From contig JADKHX010000021.1 of assembly GCA_016721505.1 (NCBI GenBank), positions 1 to 64,000 of the forward strand: DNA of 64,000 bases, read 5' to 3'. How positions within the stretch are numbered: position 1 is the stretch's first letter; each line of letters opens with the position of its first letter. This DNA is from Rhodocyclaceae bacterium. GTDB lineage: Bacteria > Pseudomonadota > Gammaproteobacteria > Burkholderiales > Rhodocyclaceae. Below, piece after piece: positions 1 through 8,982 of the stretch. A model generated the notes under the pieces. The model worked only from the letters and a program-made list of their open reading frames with translations. It did not search any database and was not told the origin of the DNA. The position numbers were made by a program, and so were the translations under genes.

Positions 1-1
1 T

Positions 2-478
2 GCTACGCCAACAATCACGATTACTAATGGATTGGTGGGCAATGAAACAGTTGGTGTCAGCGGAACGGCAACCTTCAACAGCAAAGATGTTTTGACAGCC
101 AATCTCGTCACAGTAACCAGTACAACCCTTACTAACGGTGTGAGTAGCGGACTGGCCAGCGACTACAGTCTGGCCGTCGGTCAAACCGATGTCTCGCACA
201 TCACCCCTAAATTCCTGACCGCCAGCCTTTCTGGCATCGCCAACAAAACCTATGACGGACTGCTCAGTGCGACTGTAGCGACGAGTCTGGTTGGTGTGCT
301 GCCACAGGACGCGGTAGCCGGTGTCGCCAACGGACTTTACGCTGATCGCAATGTAGGAACAGCTATACCGGTGACTGTTACAGGCATCAGTTTGAGCGGT
401 GTCGACAGTAGCAATTACCTCGCTACCTTGCCCAACAATCTGGCAACCACCGGCACTATCACCCAATTAGCAATGTAG
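2..478 (+). CDS. Filamentous-haemagglutinin-like adhesin, internal fragment with MBG/YDG domain
   Basis: The frame is open from base 2, so the gene begins upstream of the window. The product is Ser/Thr/Gly-rich. It carries a KTYDG motif followed by a GVLPQDAV-like stretch and then NVGTAIPVTVTGISLSG, the pattern of the MBG/YDG domains that tile large two-partner-secreted adhesins. The frame closes at a TAG at 476-478, but the expected continuation (NVDWVGGATGNWS) is readable from 472 in another frame. This is therefore a frame-disrupted part of the same gene as 616-2193, not a separate protein. It is probably a cell-surface or secreted adhesin. Whether the breaks are real mutations or sequencing errors cannot be told here. 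Confidence 0.7.
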   Translation, partial: ATPTITITNGLVGNETVGVSGTATFNSKDVLTANLVTVTSTTLTNGVSSGLASDYSLAVGQTDVSHITPKFLTASLSGIANKTYDGLLSATVATSLVGVLPQDAVAGVANGLYADRNVGTAIPVTVTGISLSGVDSSNYLATLPNNLATTGTITQLAM

Positions 479-640
479 ATTGGGTTGGTGGCGCGACAGG
501 TAATTGGTCGCAGCGTCAAATGGGCGCTTTCGACTGATCACGCAAAGATCGGCGCAAATTCCTGATGGCGTCAACGTCGCATCTGTGTCAATTCCAACGG
601 GCGCAAACGTGATATTTGACAGCGCGGTGGGTGCCACACC
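471..640 (+). other. Frame-shifted segment joining the two adhesin fragments
   Basis: Adhesin-like peptide continues through this stretch but changes frame three times. Frame 2 ends near 471. Frame 1 then gives NVDWVGGATGNWS until a TGA at 535-537. Frame 3 gives AQIPDGVNVASVSIPTGANV from about 552. Frame 1 resumes near 636 with LKPITGLGRLSMNSG. The joined peptide reads like a normal inter-domain linker of this family, so indels have been introduced into a once continuous coding sequence. Confidence 0.7.
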
Positions 641-2193
641 TGAAGCCGATCACTGGCCTCGGGCGGCTCAGCATGAATAGCGGTACGGTTAACGGTCAAT
701 GGCACCCCCTCATCACCGATGCATATATCCAAACCGGCGGCACTCTTGGCGTTGGTGGCGATATGAGTGTGCTGTCCAACCAACTCTCGAAGGCGAGTGG
801 CGCCACAGGTAGCTTAGCGCTTACCGGTGGAACTAATGTGATCAACATCGTTCAAGCGGCAAACAGCGGCAATTTGGTGTTCTTTGACGATAAACCGCTC
901 AGGTTGGGAACCGTAACGGCGTATGGTGGCAGCATCAACATCGATACGATCGGCCTGCTTCAAGTTCTTGGGACGATCACCGCGCCAGCGACAAGCATTA
1001 CTAATGGAAGTGGCGTGACACAAACGAGCGACATTAGGTTAGCGGCGCATAGCCCACTGACCGTCGACGCTCCAATCACTGCCAGCGGGAAAATTACCCT
1101 CATCGGTGGCGCCACTATAGGGACGGGTGACAATGTTACGATTAACGCTGCGGTTACCTCCACTGCCGGCGGCAATATTTCCGTACAAGCAGGTGATAAC
1201 GTAGTCCAGAACGCTAATCTTTCGACAAATGGTGGCGCCATCACAACGACGGCTGAAACTGGCAATCTAACGATGGCAACGTCGGCGCAGTCGAATTCCG
1301 GCGGCGGGGCAATTGCCTATAACGCACCGGCCGGAAATCTGACCACTGGCGGCATCAATGCCGGAACCGGTTCAATTTCGATCGATGCCGGCAGCAACGT
1401 CGTCACTAATGGCGTGATTGCGTCTAGTGGCAGCGGTGGAACGACGATTAAAGCTGGGGGTGGCTTGGCCATTAATGCAGCTATAAATGCTAGCGGCAAC
1501 GGTAGTATCAATGTGTCTGCAGTTAAAGACGTGGCACAAAATGCCAGCATTAGCTCGCAAGGTGGCACGATTGCGGCAACCGCGCTTACTGGCAATGTGG
1601 TTATGGCGCCAACGGCCAGTACCAGTTCCTACGGCGGGACGATTACTTACTTCGCGCCGGATGGCAACATGACACTTGCCAAGCTTGATGCTGGACCAAC
1701 CGGTAATATTGAGTTGGACGCGATGGGAAGCATTGGGCCAGCGCTTGGACTAGTTGGTCCTATGCTGACCGGTGCGGCGGCGTCTATTGAAGCCGGTGGC
1801 GATGTTGTCATCACGCAAGCGCTCAAGCGCATCGATATCGATACCCCGGGACGTATTACCTCGACTGATACGGTAACCAACACGACGATCTTTGTGTTGT
1901 CCGATGTTGAGCAAGCTGTGGCGGCAACTTCTACCGACACATCTACCCAATCCTTAATAGCAGCGACTGAGGATGCGCGTACAGCGGTAGGCGATAACAC
2001 GCTAGGCATTGGCGGTCAAACCGTCGCCGAAGCCGGTGCAATTGCAGTTGCGACAACAGGTGGCACGAGCGGTAGCTTTGGCGAAGACAAAAAATCCGAG
2101 GAAGAGAAAAAGAAAGAGGCTGAAGCCAAGGGCACGGGTGGCGATTCTGGAACAACAGGGTCAGCAGCAAAGGCGGTCAAGACCTGTACCTAA
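616..2193 (+). CDS. Filamentous-haemagglutinin-like adhesin, C-terminal part
   Basis: About 520 residues of Gly/Asn/Thr/Ala-rich sequence with repeating units of the type GGNISVQAGDNVVQNANLS and GGTIAATALTGNV, typical of the right-handed beta-helix of haemagglutinin-type exoproteins. The last 45 residues change to a charged EDKKSEEEKKKEAEAKG segment and end in KTCT. There is no credible start: the TTG at 616 is only where the frame opens, and homologous-looking sequence continues upstream in other frames. It is the 3' end of the adhesin gene that enters from the left edge. No transporter (FhaC/TpsB) gene is visible nearby. A long copy of the dispersed repeat lies 10 bases after the stop. Confidence 0.7.
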   Translation: MTARWVPHLKPITGLGRLSMNSGTVNGQWHPLITDAYIQTGGTLGVGGDMSVLSNQLSKASGATGSLALTGGTNVINIVQAANSGNLVFFDDKPLRLGTVTAYGGSINIDTIGLLQVLGTITAPATSITNGSGVTQTSDIRLAAHSPLTVDAPITASGKITLIGGATIGTGDNVTINAAVTSTAGGNISVQAGDNVVQNANLSTNGGAITTTAETGNLTMATSAQSNSGGGAIAYNAPAGNLTTGGINAGTGSISIDAGSNVVTNGVIASSGSGGTTIKAGGGLAINAAINASGNGSINVSAVKDVAQNASISSQGGTIAATALTGNVVMAPTASTSSYGGTITYFAPDGNMTLAKLDAGPTGNIELDAMGSIGPALGLVGPMLTGAAASIEAGGDVVITQALKRIDIDTPGRITSTDTVTNTTIFVLSDVEQAVAATSTDTSTQSLIAATEDARTAVGDNTLGIGGQTVAEAGAIAVATTGGTSGSFGEDKKSEEEKKKEAEAKGTGGDSGTTGSAAKAVKTCT

Positions 2194-2203
2194 TCGTCTC
2201 GGG

Positions 2204-2305
2204 ACGGCGTATCGCCACACGCGACGGCGCACAGCGCAGCCTTTACGCGACCGCCTTGTCTCTGGTAGTTTCTGGTTTTGGTTTGTTTCATCAGCACCAA
2301 CTGGC
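2204..2305 (-). repeat. Dispersed repeat, long form (copy 1)
   Basis: The reverse complement begins GCCAGTTGGTGCTGATGAAA, contains AAGGCGGTCGCG and GCGCCGTCGCGTGTGG, and ends ATACGCCGT. It aligns over about 102 bp with the copies at 39252 and 61681. It lies just after the adhesin stop codon, between the adhesin and the terminator that precedes slyD. Confidence 0.85.
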
Positions 2306-2343
2306 AATACGCCTCGCGAGCAAAGAATATTTTTTGCCGCTAC

Positions 2344-2372
2344 AAAAAAAGGGAGCCTCGGCTCCCCTTTTT
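2344..2372. terminator. Bidirectional rho-independent terminator
   Basis: GGGAGCC and GGCTCCC form a GC-rich stem at 2351-2367, flanked by seven A on the left and five T on the right. It can end transcription from the adhesin on the plus strand and from slyD on the minus strand. Confidence 0.85.
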
Positions 2373-2392
2373 ATTACCCAATTTATATCTAC

Positions 2393-2878
2393 TCAGTGAT
2401 GATGCCCATGTTCGCCGTGCACATGTCCGTGTGAAAGTTCTTCTGCGGTCGCGGCTCGAACATTGGTTACAGTGCAGGCAAAGACAATCGCCACACCGGC
2501 GAGCGGATGATTACCGTCAACCACCACTTTGTCGTCGGTGATATCAGTAATGGTAAAAAGACGATCATCGTCGCCATCGTCATCTTCGCTGCCACGTTCA
2601 AACTGCATACCGACTTCAATATTCGCTGGAAATAAATGGCGTTCTTCGACGTTAATCAATTCGGCGTCGAAATCACCAAACGCGTCTTCTGGCAGCAACT
2701 TGACTTCAAGACTGTCACCGGTCTTTTTGCCTTGCAATTGTTCTTCGATGCGATCAAAAATTCCGCCATAACCGCCGTGCAAATAAACCATCGGGTTTGC
2801 GCCTTCATCGACGGAATTACCGTCGCTATCGGTGACTTTGTAATTCAAGGTGACAACAGAATTTCTAGCAATAAGCAT
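2393..2878 (-). CDS. slyD: FKBP-type peptidyl-prolyl cis-trans isomerase SlyD
   Basis: A 161-residue cytoplasmic prolyl isomerase, chaperone and metal-binding protein. The FKBP half shows VYLHGGYGGIFDRIEEQLQG near residues 31-50 and DGNHPLAG near 123, with the insert-in-flap chaperone segment between them. The C-terminal tail is His-rich (GHVHGEHGHHH), suited to nickel or zinc binding. The ATG at 2878 is chosen because the family begins at MLIARN; the upstream in-frame ATG would lie inside the preceding gene's tail. It overlaps the peroxiredoxin gene by 14 bases, so the two are co-transcribed. Confidence 0.93.
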   Translation of the reverse strand: MLIARNSVVTLNYKVTDSDGNSVDEGANPMVYLHGGYGGIFDRIEEQLQGKKTGDSLEVKLLPEDAFGDFDAELINVEERHLFPANIEVGMQFERGSEDDDGDDDRLFTITDITDDKVVVDGNHPLAGVAIVFACTVTNVRAATAEELSHGHVHGEHGHHH

Positions 2879-3371
2879 GGTGCGGCTTTCCTTTTGTGAC
2901 ATGGCCACTCAGGCCTTTGACTAACTGATAAACCTCTGCGGCATGCCCCTTTGGGCGAATGTCATAGAGGGCATGGCGGACGATTCCGTCCCGATCGACT
3001 ACAAAGGTGGAACGAATCACACAGAGTTTTTTGTGACCATCCTTTTCACGAAACTGACAGACGCCAAATTTGCGGCATACATCGCCCTCCTCGTCTGACA
3101 ACAAGCGAACTGACAAGCCATGTTTATCGCGAAAATCCGCATGCGATAGACAGTCATCGCGCGACACACCTACCACCACACAATTGAGTCGCGCGAAATC
3201 TGATTCGTGATCCGAAAAATCTGCCGCTTCCATCGTACAAAGCGGCGTGTTATCACGAGGATAGAAAAAAAGAACGGCATGCTGATGGCCGCGCAGTTTG
3301 CTGAAATCAAAGAGTTCCATGTCAGCATCTGGCAGGGTAAATCCTGGTGCCATCGTTCCGCAGTTCAGCAT
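2865..3371 (-). CDS. Peroxiredoxin of the BCP/AhpC-TSA family
   Basis: A thiol peroxidase of 168 residues that reduces hydroperoxides in the cytoplasm. It has a thioredoxin-like fold signature (FYPRDNTPLC) with the peroxidatic Cys at about residue 45. The usual BCP motif is PGCT; here it is PLCT. The BCP resolving position five residues later is Ala, so other Cys residues (64, 74, 99, 105) or an external thiol must resolve the sulfenate. The ATG at 3371 is preceded by GGGAG. First gene of a two-gene unit with slyD. Confidence 0.85.
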   Translation of the reverse strand: MLNCGTMAPGFTLPDADMELFDFSKLRGHQHAVLFFYPRDNTPLCTMEAADFSDHESDFARLNCVVVGVSRDDCLSHADFRDKHGLSVRLLSDEEGDVCRKFGVCQFREKDGHKKLCVIRSTFVVDRDGIVRHALYDIRPKGHAAEVYQLVKGLSGHVTKGKPHHAYC

Positions 3372-3514
3372 TGCGTTCTCCCCGATTACATCCAAAACAT
3401 CCAACTACATTTCATTGTAACCGACTCAACGCCATGAATCTGACACAACAATTTCTGCACCGCAAACCTGTGAATTTAATACAACGTGCACACCCTATTG
3501 ACCACCAAGCATAC

Positions 3515-4384
3515 TCATAAAAATTCTCGAATCAGCGCAATTTGATTCGCGTGTATCAACGTGGGCGCATGGCCGACGCCGAGGATTTCGTGCACCGTGG
3601 CACGCGGCCCGCGCTGGGCCATGCTCAGCGCCGTCTCACGAGTGAGCAAATCCGATTCTGCGCCGCGCAGCAACAATGTCGGACAAGCGATGGCATCGTA
3701 CAAAGGCCACAGTTCCATGTCCTTGCCAGCCGAGACTTGCATCGCGGCGCGAAACGGTTCGGCGATTTTCGGGTCGTAGCAAAACTCAAATCTTCCAGCG
3801 GCATTTACGCGCAGCAAAGGCACGGTCAAGCGCCGCCATTCTTCATCTGTATGTGCACCAAAAGCGGGCGACACCGCACGCACAAACGCCACAGCTGCGT
3901 CGATGCTATCAAAGGCCGGTGCCTTGCCTAAATATTCTGCGATGCGTGCAATTGATACTGCGGTTACCACCGGGCCAACATCATTGAGCACCAAGCGCGA
4001 CACCGGCGTATCAGGTTGTGCGGCCATCGCCATGCCGATCAAACCACCCATCGAAGTGCCGACCCAATGCACCGTTGTTGCATCCGCGTTTGCGTTAATT
4101 CGCGCCAACAATGTGGTCATATCAGCCGCATATTGCGGCACGCCGTAGAGCAATGGATTACGCAACCAATCACTCTTGCCGCGCCCGACCACATCAGGGC
4201 AGACCACGCGATATCGATCACTCATCGCGCGCGCCAAGTCGTCGAAATCACGGCCACAACGCGTCAAGCCGTGCACGCACAACAGCACGCGCGGATTATC
4301 CGCATCACCCCATTCAACGTAAGCCATATTGTGAAAACCGGCAGCACTCAAGCACTGCACTTTTCCTTCTCGCATTTCTGTCAT
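3515..4384 (-). CDS. Alpha/beta-fold hydrolase
   Basis: A 289-residue soluble hydrolase. The oxyanion motif HG is at residues 38-39, the nucleophile elbow GTSMGG places Ser at 111, and a late GVGHAPT supplies the catalytic His. It resembles the esterase/epoxide-hydrolase-type alpha/beta hydrolases; the substrate cannot be inferred. The ATG at 4384 has GGAG seven bases upstream. It follows srkA on the same strand with a repeat copy in the 54-base gap. Confidence 0.82.
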   Translation of the reverse strand: MTEMREGKVQCLSAAGFHNMAYVEWGDADNPRVLLCVHGLTRCGRDFDDLARAMSDRYRVVCPDVVGRGKSDWLRNPLLYGVPQYAADMTTLLARINANADATTVHWVGTSMGGLIGMAMAAQPDTPVSRLVLNDVGPVVTAVSIARIAEYLGKAPAFDSIDAAVAFVRAVSPAFGAHTDEEWRRLTVPLLRVNAAGRFEFCYDPKIAEPFRAAMQVSAGKDMELWPLYDAIACPTLLLRGAESDLLTRETALSMAQRGPRATVHEILGVGHAPTLIHANQIALIREFL

Positions 4385-4402
4385 TGCTTTCTCCTGTGTC
4401 CC

Positions 4403-4427
4403 AACGGCGTGCCATCAGCACCAACTG
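4403..4427 (-). repeat. Dispersed repeat, short form (copy 2)
   Basis: ACGGCGTGCCATCAGCACCAACTGG, the reverse complement of the short consensus. It sits between the stop of srkA and the ribosome binding site of the alpha/beta hydrolase gene. Confidence 0.8.
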
Positions 4428-4438
4428 GTGACTTCTTG

Positions 4439-5488
4439 CTAAACAACCAAACACGGCTCCTGCATCCGCGCGATTTGTTCGCGCAATTCCAGAATGCGAT
4501 CTTGCCAATAACGTGGCGTATCAAACCATGGAAATGCCGCAGGAAATGCAGGGTCATTCCAACGCCTTGCCAGCCATGCCGAATAATGCAGCAAACGCAA
4601 GGTTCGCAATGCCTCCAGAATTTGCAACTCTGCTACATTAAATTCTCGAAACAATCGATAGCCGCGCAACACATGGGCAAGTTGCACGGTCATTTCTGGT
4701 GGCTCGCCACTGAGCAACATCCACAAATCCTGTATCGCCGGACCACTACGGGCATCATCAAAATCAACGAAATGTGGTCCACCAAAATATTCACCTTTGG
4801 GGCTAATTCGCTCGGGCGTCCACAACACATTGCCGGCATGGCAATCGCCGTGCAAACGAAGCGTAGTGAATGTTCCAGCACGCTCAAAACACGCTTCAAC
4901 TTCATCGAGCGCTGCGTCGGCGACATCCATCCACACCGATTCAAGATCGGTTGGAATCACGCCATGTTCGAGCAACCAATTACGAGGCTCGTAGCCAAAT
5001 GTTTCTATGCCCAATGCATCACGCGCAGCAAACGGTCGCGCCGCGCCGACGTTATGCATCCGCGCCAGCAAACGTCCCATCCATTCCAAAACTTTAGGCT
5101 CGGCAAATTCCGGTGCGCGCCCGCCCTGTTTCGGGTAGGCCGCAAAGCGAAACCCTGCATGATGATGTAGCGTCGCGCTACCAATCGATAAAGGCGCAAC
5201 CACTGGCAATTCAGCCGCAACCATCTCGGCGACAAATGCGTGCTCCTCCAAAATCTGCGCATCCGACCAACGCTCCGGGCGATAGACCTTGACCACCAAC
5301 GAAGCATTGTCAGACGCCGCGTCGTCCATACCGATTTGCCATACCCGATTTTCATAGCTATTGAGCGCCAGCAAACGCCCATCCGGATGCAACCCGAGGC
5401 TTTCAATAGCATCGAGCAACACGGTTGGATTTAGCGTGGCGAAAGGTGGCTGTATGCTGTGCGCGGTCATTAAGCGATTATCAATCAT
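4439..5488 (-). CDS. srkA: Stress-response Ser/Thr protein kinase SrkA (YihE/RdoA)
   Basis: A 349-residue cytoplasmic kinase of the aminoglycoside-phosphotransferase fold; in E. coli SrkA protects against stress-induced death. The Brenner-type catalytic loop LHGDCHAGN is at residues 212-220 (Asp215), and the metal-binding HFVDFDDARSGP follows at about 239-250. The ATG at 5488 overlaps the comEC stop by eight bases, which argues for translational coupling; an alternative ATG lies six codons in. Length matches the family. Confidence 0.9.
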   Translation of the reverse strand: MIDNRLMTAHSIQPPFATLNPTVLLDAIESLGLHPDGRLLALNSYENRVWQIGMDDAASDNASLVVKVYRPERWSDAQILEEHAFVAEMVAAELPVVAPLSIGSATLHHHAGFRFAAYPKQGGRAPEFAEPKVLEWMGRLLARMHNVGAARPFAARDALGIETFGYEPRNWLLEHGVIPTDLESVWMDVADAALDEVEACFERAGTFTTLRLHGDCHAGNVLWTPERISPKGEYFGGPHFVDFDDARSGPAIQDLWMLLSGEPPEMTVQLAHVLRGYRLFREFNVAELQILEALRTLRLLHYSAWLARRWNDPAFPAAFPWFDTPRYWQDRILELREQIARMQEPCLVV

Positions 5489-7814
5489 GCCAATATCGCC
5501 GTGCGATATCGCGTTGATGCACTAGCTTCACGCTGTCGTTCGACAAACTCACCTGCACCGCGCCATCCTTATCCGTGCGGTGCAAATTTGCGCCGCTGGC
5601 AAAATATCGCGCGACCACATCGGCTCTTGGGTGACCAAAAGAATTGCGATAGCCAACCGGAAAAATCGCTTCGCGTGCGCCAACGGCGGCGATGAATTCG
5701 GGCGTTGATGAAGTGCGGCTGCCGTGATGTGGTACGACCAAGACATCTGCGACTAGCGATTTGTCACGGCGTGCTACCAGCGCCAACTCGCCGACGGCTT
5801 CAATATCCGAAGTGATCAGCAGATGTTTCCCCGCCGCCGAAATTTTTAGCACGCAAGCCAGATCATTGGTCACATGATTGACCCGCTCAGCGATTAACGC
5901 CTCATCAGGATGCAGCACTTCAAAGCGCACACCATCCCATTCCCACGCCTCACCCGCGACGCAATCAGTTTGCTTGATCGGCTGTGCTGAGAGCGGATGT
6001 TCAAACGGCAGTGAAGATTTAATCTGCGCCACCGGCACCATCGCCAGCACCGATTCTGCACCGCCAGAATGATCGCGGTCGGCGTGGCTAATTATCAACA
6101 TATCCAAATGCCGCACGCCGATTGAGCGCAAGTAAGGCACGATGATGCGATTACCGCTATCGGCATCCGCAGAAAATGCTGGCCCCGCGTCGAACAATAA
6201 ATCATGCGTCGCCGTTTGCACATGCACCGCCAACCCTTGGCCGACATCGAGCACGGTAACGCTCACCGCATTCGTATCGGGACGCTGCGGTGAAAAGCTC
6301 AGTAAGGGAATGAAAGCCAATATCCCCAGCCAGCGTGCCGGAAATCCGTATGGCAATAACGCCCACGCGCCGCCCAACAAGGCAGCTATCACCAGCACCA
6401 TAGGGGGTGCGGCTTGTTGCCAAGTGGCGATTGGTAAATGCGCCAGAAACTGCATCACCCACATCAGCAATTCGGTGAGCCAATTTGCCAATGGCAAAAG
6501 CATACTCAAAACGGGTATCGTTGCCGCGACTGCCAATGGCGTAATGACGATGCCCACTAGCGGAATCGCAATCGCATTGGCTAGCGGTGAGACCAAGGAA
6601 AACTGCTGAAACAGCGCTAGCAAGGCCGGCAACATTCCCAGCGTCACCGCCCATTGCGCCCTACCCCACTCCTTGAACCAATGCATCCGCTCGCGTGCGC
6701 CGCTACCCACCAAAAGCAACAGTGCCACCGCACCAAACGATAACCAAAACCCTGCGGCGAGCACTGCCCAAGGGTCATACAGCAGCACCACCAAAAGCGC
6801 CAATGCCAACACGCGACTAGGCGCCATTTCTCGGCGCGCGAGGTTTGCTAATGCCACCACGGCCAACATATAGAGCGTGCGTTGTGCCGGAACTGCAAAG
6901 CCCGCCAACAAGCAATAAGCAAAGGCCGCCGCAAGCCCGCCAATCGCCGCCGCATGCTGCACCGGAACGTAGAGCGGCAAGACGCTAGACCGGCGCCATA
7001 ACCATGCCGATAAGAAATAGGCCAGCGCCGCCAGCATGGTGATGTGCGAGCCGGAAATACTCATCAAGTGGGTGATACCAGTGCGCGAAAAAACTTGCCA
7101 CAAATCCGGTGCGATCGCCTGCTGATCGCCAATGGCCAGCGCCACCAAAATTCCACCATACGGCGCGTCTGGCAGTGCCGCGAGAAAACGATCGCGAATG
7201 TTTTGCCGCACCCGTTCAACCAGATAACCAGGCCGCCAGACTAATTCATCGAGCCGTTCCAAAGTATGCGGATCGCTCAGGCGCACACTGCCGGTGGCAC
7301 GAATATCACGCTCAAGCAACCACGCTTCAAAGTCCATGCTATTGGCGTTCACATTCCCATGTGGGCGCTTGAGCCGCACGGTGCAGCGCCAACGCTCGCC
7401 AGCACGTGGGCTCGCCAATTCAGCATGCGGATTGCGATTCCAGGTCAGCGAAATATGCGATGGAACTGGAACCGTCGATGCCTCCACATCAAACTCAAAA
7501 CGCAGCCCGCGCTCCATGGTTTGCGGCAGACTCGCCACCACGCCAGTCATCGAAATTTCAATACCTTCGTTAGCCAACGGCAAAGCATCGGCCATCCGTG
7601 TATGTGCCATCGCAGCGGCCCAGACAAAGCCCAAGGCGAGACCGGACAAACTCAGCGCCAAGTAAATAATCCGTGGCGATTGTGTAAGCCTTCGCCATCC
7701 CATCGCCAATAAACCCAGCGCAAGCCCCAGCCATAGGCAATAGGTCTCCGGCAAGTCAGCCTGCTGCTGCAAACTTGCCACGCCCAGCGCAAAGAAAATC
7801 ACAAAAATTCGCAT
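5481..7814 (-). CDS. comEC: DNA internalization-related competence protein ComEC/Rec2
   Basis: A polytopic inner-membrane channel for single-stranded DNA uptake during natural transformation, 777 residues. Order: N-terminal membrane segments with a DUF4131-type region, the ComEC competence membrane domain (with GDQQAI and ITHLMSISGSH), then a C-terminal metallo-beta-lactamase-like domain with DVGQGLAVHV, LFDAGPAF, SHADRDHSGG and VVPHHGSRTS. An ATG 16 codons further upstream lies inside the rplI terminator stem, so the ATG at 7814 is preferred. The presence of comEC suggests, but does not prove, competence; no other com genes are in the window. Confidence 0.92.
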   Translation of the reverse strand: MRIFVIFFALGVASLQQQADLPETYCLWLGLALGLLAMGWRRLTQSPRIIYLALSLSGLALGFVWAAAMAHTRMADALPLANEGIEISMTGVVASLPQTMERGLRFEFDVEASTVPVPSHISLTWNRNPHAELASPRAGERWRCTVRLKRPHGNVNANSMDFEAWLLERDIRATGSVRLSDPHTLERLDELVWRPGYLVERVRQNIRDRFLAALPDAPYGGILVALAIGDQQAIAPDLWQVFSRTGITHLMSISGSHITMLAALAYFLSAWLWRRSSVLPLYVPVQHAAAIGGLAAAFAYCLLAGFAVPAQRTLYMLAVVALANLARREMAPSRVLALALLVVLLYDPWAVLAAGFWLSFGAVALLLLVGSGARERMHWFKEWGRAQWAVTLGMLPALLALFQQFSLVSPLANAIAIPLVGIVITPLAVAATIPVLSMLLPLANWLTELLMWVMQFLAHLPIATWQQAAPPMVLVIAALLGGAWALLPYGFPARWLGILAFIPLLSFSPQRPDTNAVSVTVLDVGQGLAVHVQTATHDLLFDAGPAFSADADSGNRIIVPYLRSIGVRHLDMLIISHADRDHSGGAESVLAMVPVAQIKSSLPFEHPLSAQPIKQTDCVAGEAWEWDGVRFEVLHPDEALIAERVNHVTNDLACVLKISAAGKHLLITSDIEAVGELALVARRDKSLVADVLVVPHHGSRTSSTPEFIAAVGAREAIFPVGYRNSFGHPRADVVARYFASGANLHRTDKDGAVQVSLSNDSVKLVHQRDIARRYWHD

Positions 7815-7848
7815 GACTTGATTAGAGCACGCAACGAAAATGTGGACG

Positions 7849-7875
7849 AAAAAAAGCCGCATCGCTGCGGCTTTT
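7849..7875 (-). terminator. Rho-independent terminator of the rpsF-rplI operon
   Basis: On the minus strand, GCCGCA and TGCGGC form a stem with a four-base loop, followed by seven T. It lies 20 bases beyond the rplI stop and just ahead of comEC. Confidence 0.9.
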
Positions 7876-7894
7876 CTTGGTCAAGCAAAAAGGC

Positions 7895-8344
7895 TTAGTG
7901 TTCGCCGAGCACCGACACAGTGATCTTGGCGATCACATCGTGATGCAATGCGATGTCAATGTGCGTGTCGCCGATGGCTTTAAGTGGACCATCGGGCAAG
8001 CGAATTGCCGACCGATCAATCGTGATGCCTTGCGCTGCCAAAGCATCGGCGATGTCAAAGTTGCTGACCGAGCCGAACAAATGACCATCGAGACCGGCTT
8101 TGCGGGTGATTTGCAGCATCAAGCCGTCAAATTTGGCAGCTTGCGCTTGCGCTGCGGCCAACACGGCAGCTTCCGCTTTTTCAAGCTCGGCACGCTTTTC
8201 TTCAAACACTTTGCGATTGGCTTCCGTTGCCCGTTTGGCTTTGCCAGTGGGGATCAGAAAATTGCGTGCGTAGCCGTCTTTGACTTTGACTACATCGCCC
8301 AAACCGCCAAGGTTCACAACCTTTTCCATCAGAATAATTTGCAT
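7895..8344 (-). CDS. rplI: 50S ribosomal protein L9
   Basis: A 149-residue large-subunit protein. The N-terminal RNA-binding domain MQIILMEKVVNLGGLGDVV is followed by the GYARNFLIP motif, a long connecting helix rich in Glu/Lys/Ala, and the C-terminal domain with GHLFGSVSNFDIADAL. Last gene of the rpsF-priB-rpsR-rplI operon, 15 bases after rpsR, and followed by a strong terminator. Confidence 0.98.
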   Translation of the reverse strand: MQIILMEKVVNLGGLGDVVKVKDGYARNFLIPTGKAKRATEANRKVFEEKRAELEKAEAAVLAAAQAQAAKFDGLMLQITRKAGLDGHLFGSVSNFDIADALAAQGITIDRSAIRLPDGPLKAIGDTHIDIALHHDVIAKITVSVLGEH

Positions 8345-8359
8345 GGTCGATTCCCTCGT

Positions 8360-8641
8360 TTATTGATGCAGATCGGTGAATGGGAGCAGCGCTAGAAAGC
8401 GTGCGCGCTTGATGGCCGTCGACAGCTGACGCTGATAGCCGGTCTTGGTGCCGGTGATGCGTGCCGGCATAATCTTGGCGTTTTCGGCGACAAAGTCTTT
8501 GAGGATTTCTACATCCTTGTAATCGACTTCTTCGATTTTCTCGACGGTGAAACGACAGAACTTACGGCGCTTGAATAATCCGCCGCGACCCTTGTCGTCC
8601 TTCTTTTTTGCGCCCAACTTACCTTTTGGTTTAAATGCCAT
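8360..8641 (-). CDS. rpsR: 30S ribosomal protein S18
   Basis: A 93-residue small-subunit protein that binds 16S rRNA together with S6. The conserved FKRRKFCRFTV and ITGTKTGYQRQLSTAIKRARFLALLP-type core are evident. The N-terminus is Lys-rich (FKPKGKLGAKKK), longer than in E. coli, as in other betaproteobacteria. The start overlaps the priB stop by 11 bases. Confidence 0.98.
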   Translation of the reverse strand: MAFKPKGKLGAKKKDDKGRGGLFKRRKFCRFTVEKIEEVDYKDVEILKDFVAENAKIMPARITGTKTGYQRQLSTAIKRARFLALLPFTDLHQ

Positions 8642-8972
8642 TTTCTATTCCTTCCACAAATTCAATTGTCGTTACGTGCAGTACCGGTGTCCTTCGTTTG
8701 AGACTACGCGCTGCGAGAAATCCACTGACCAACACACTTGTTCCCTGCTGTCCTTCGGCCAAAAGCAAGGCCGGAGTTCCTGCAGCGATACACGCCATTT
8801 CGCATTCAACCGTTCTGCTGGTTTCGGCCTCAATTTGCTGTGAGACGTGACCGACTACAAATTCCAGAACCGGTATTCCTGCGGGGGTGTATCGAAGTGC
8901 GCCGCGTTCAAGCAAACGTCCTGCTAGCTGTATCTGATTGGTCGCCAGCTTTTCGCCAGCGCCTTCAGCCAA
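8631..8972 (-). CDS. priB: Primosomal replication protein N (PriB)
   Basis: A single-OB-fold DNA-binding protein that helps PriA restart stalled forks, about 100-113 residues. The core NQIQLAGRLLERGALRYTPAGIPV and the later FLAARSLKRRTPVLHVTTIEFVE match PriB. Its position between rpsF and rpsR is the conserved one. The start is uncertain: no ATG precedes the core, and the TTG at 8972 is the farthest candidate. The protein may start nearer NQIQLAG on a non-ATG codon. Confidence 0.88.
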   Translation of the reverse strand: MAEGAGEKLATNQIQLAGRLLERGALRYTPAGIPVLEFVVGHVSQQIEAETSRTVECEMACIAAGTPALLLAEGQQGTSVLVSGFLAARSLKRRTPVLHVTTIEFVEGIENGI

Positions 8973-8982
8973 CTGCGTGCGC

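Noticed and set aside
4016..5170. A 384-codon open frame on the plus strand
   Set aside because: It lies opposite srkA and the start of the alpha/beta hydrolase. Its product is rich in His, Arg, Gln and Cys with no domain, which is typical of an antisense shadow.
7815..7862. Earlier comEC start at 7862
   Set aside because: That codon lies within the stem of the rplI terminator and would begin translation inside a hairpin.
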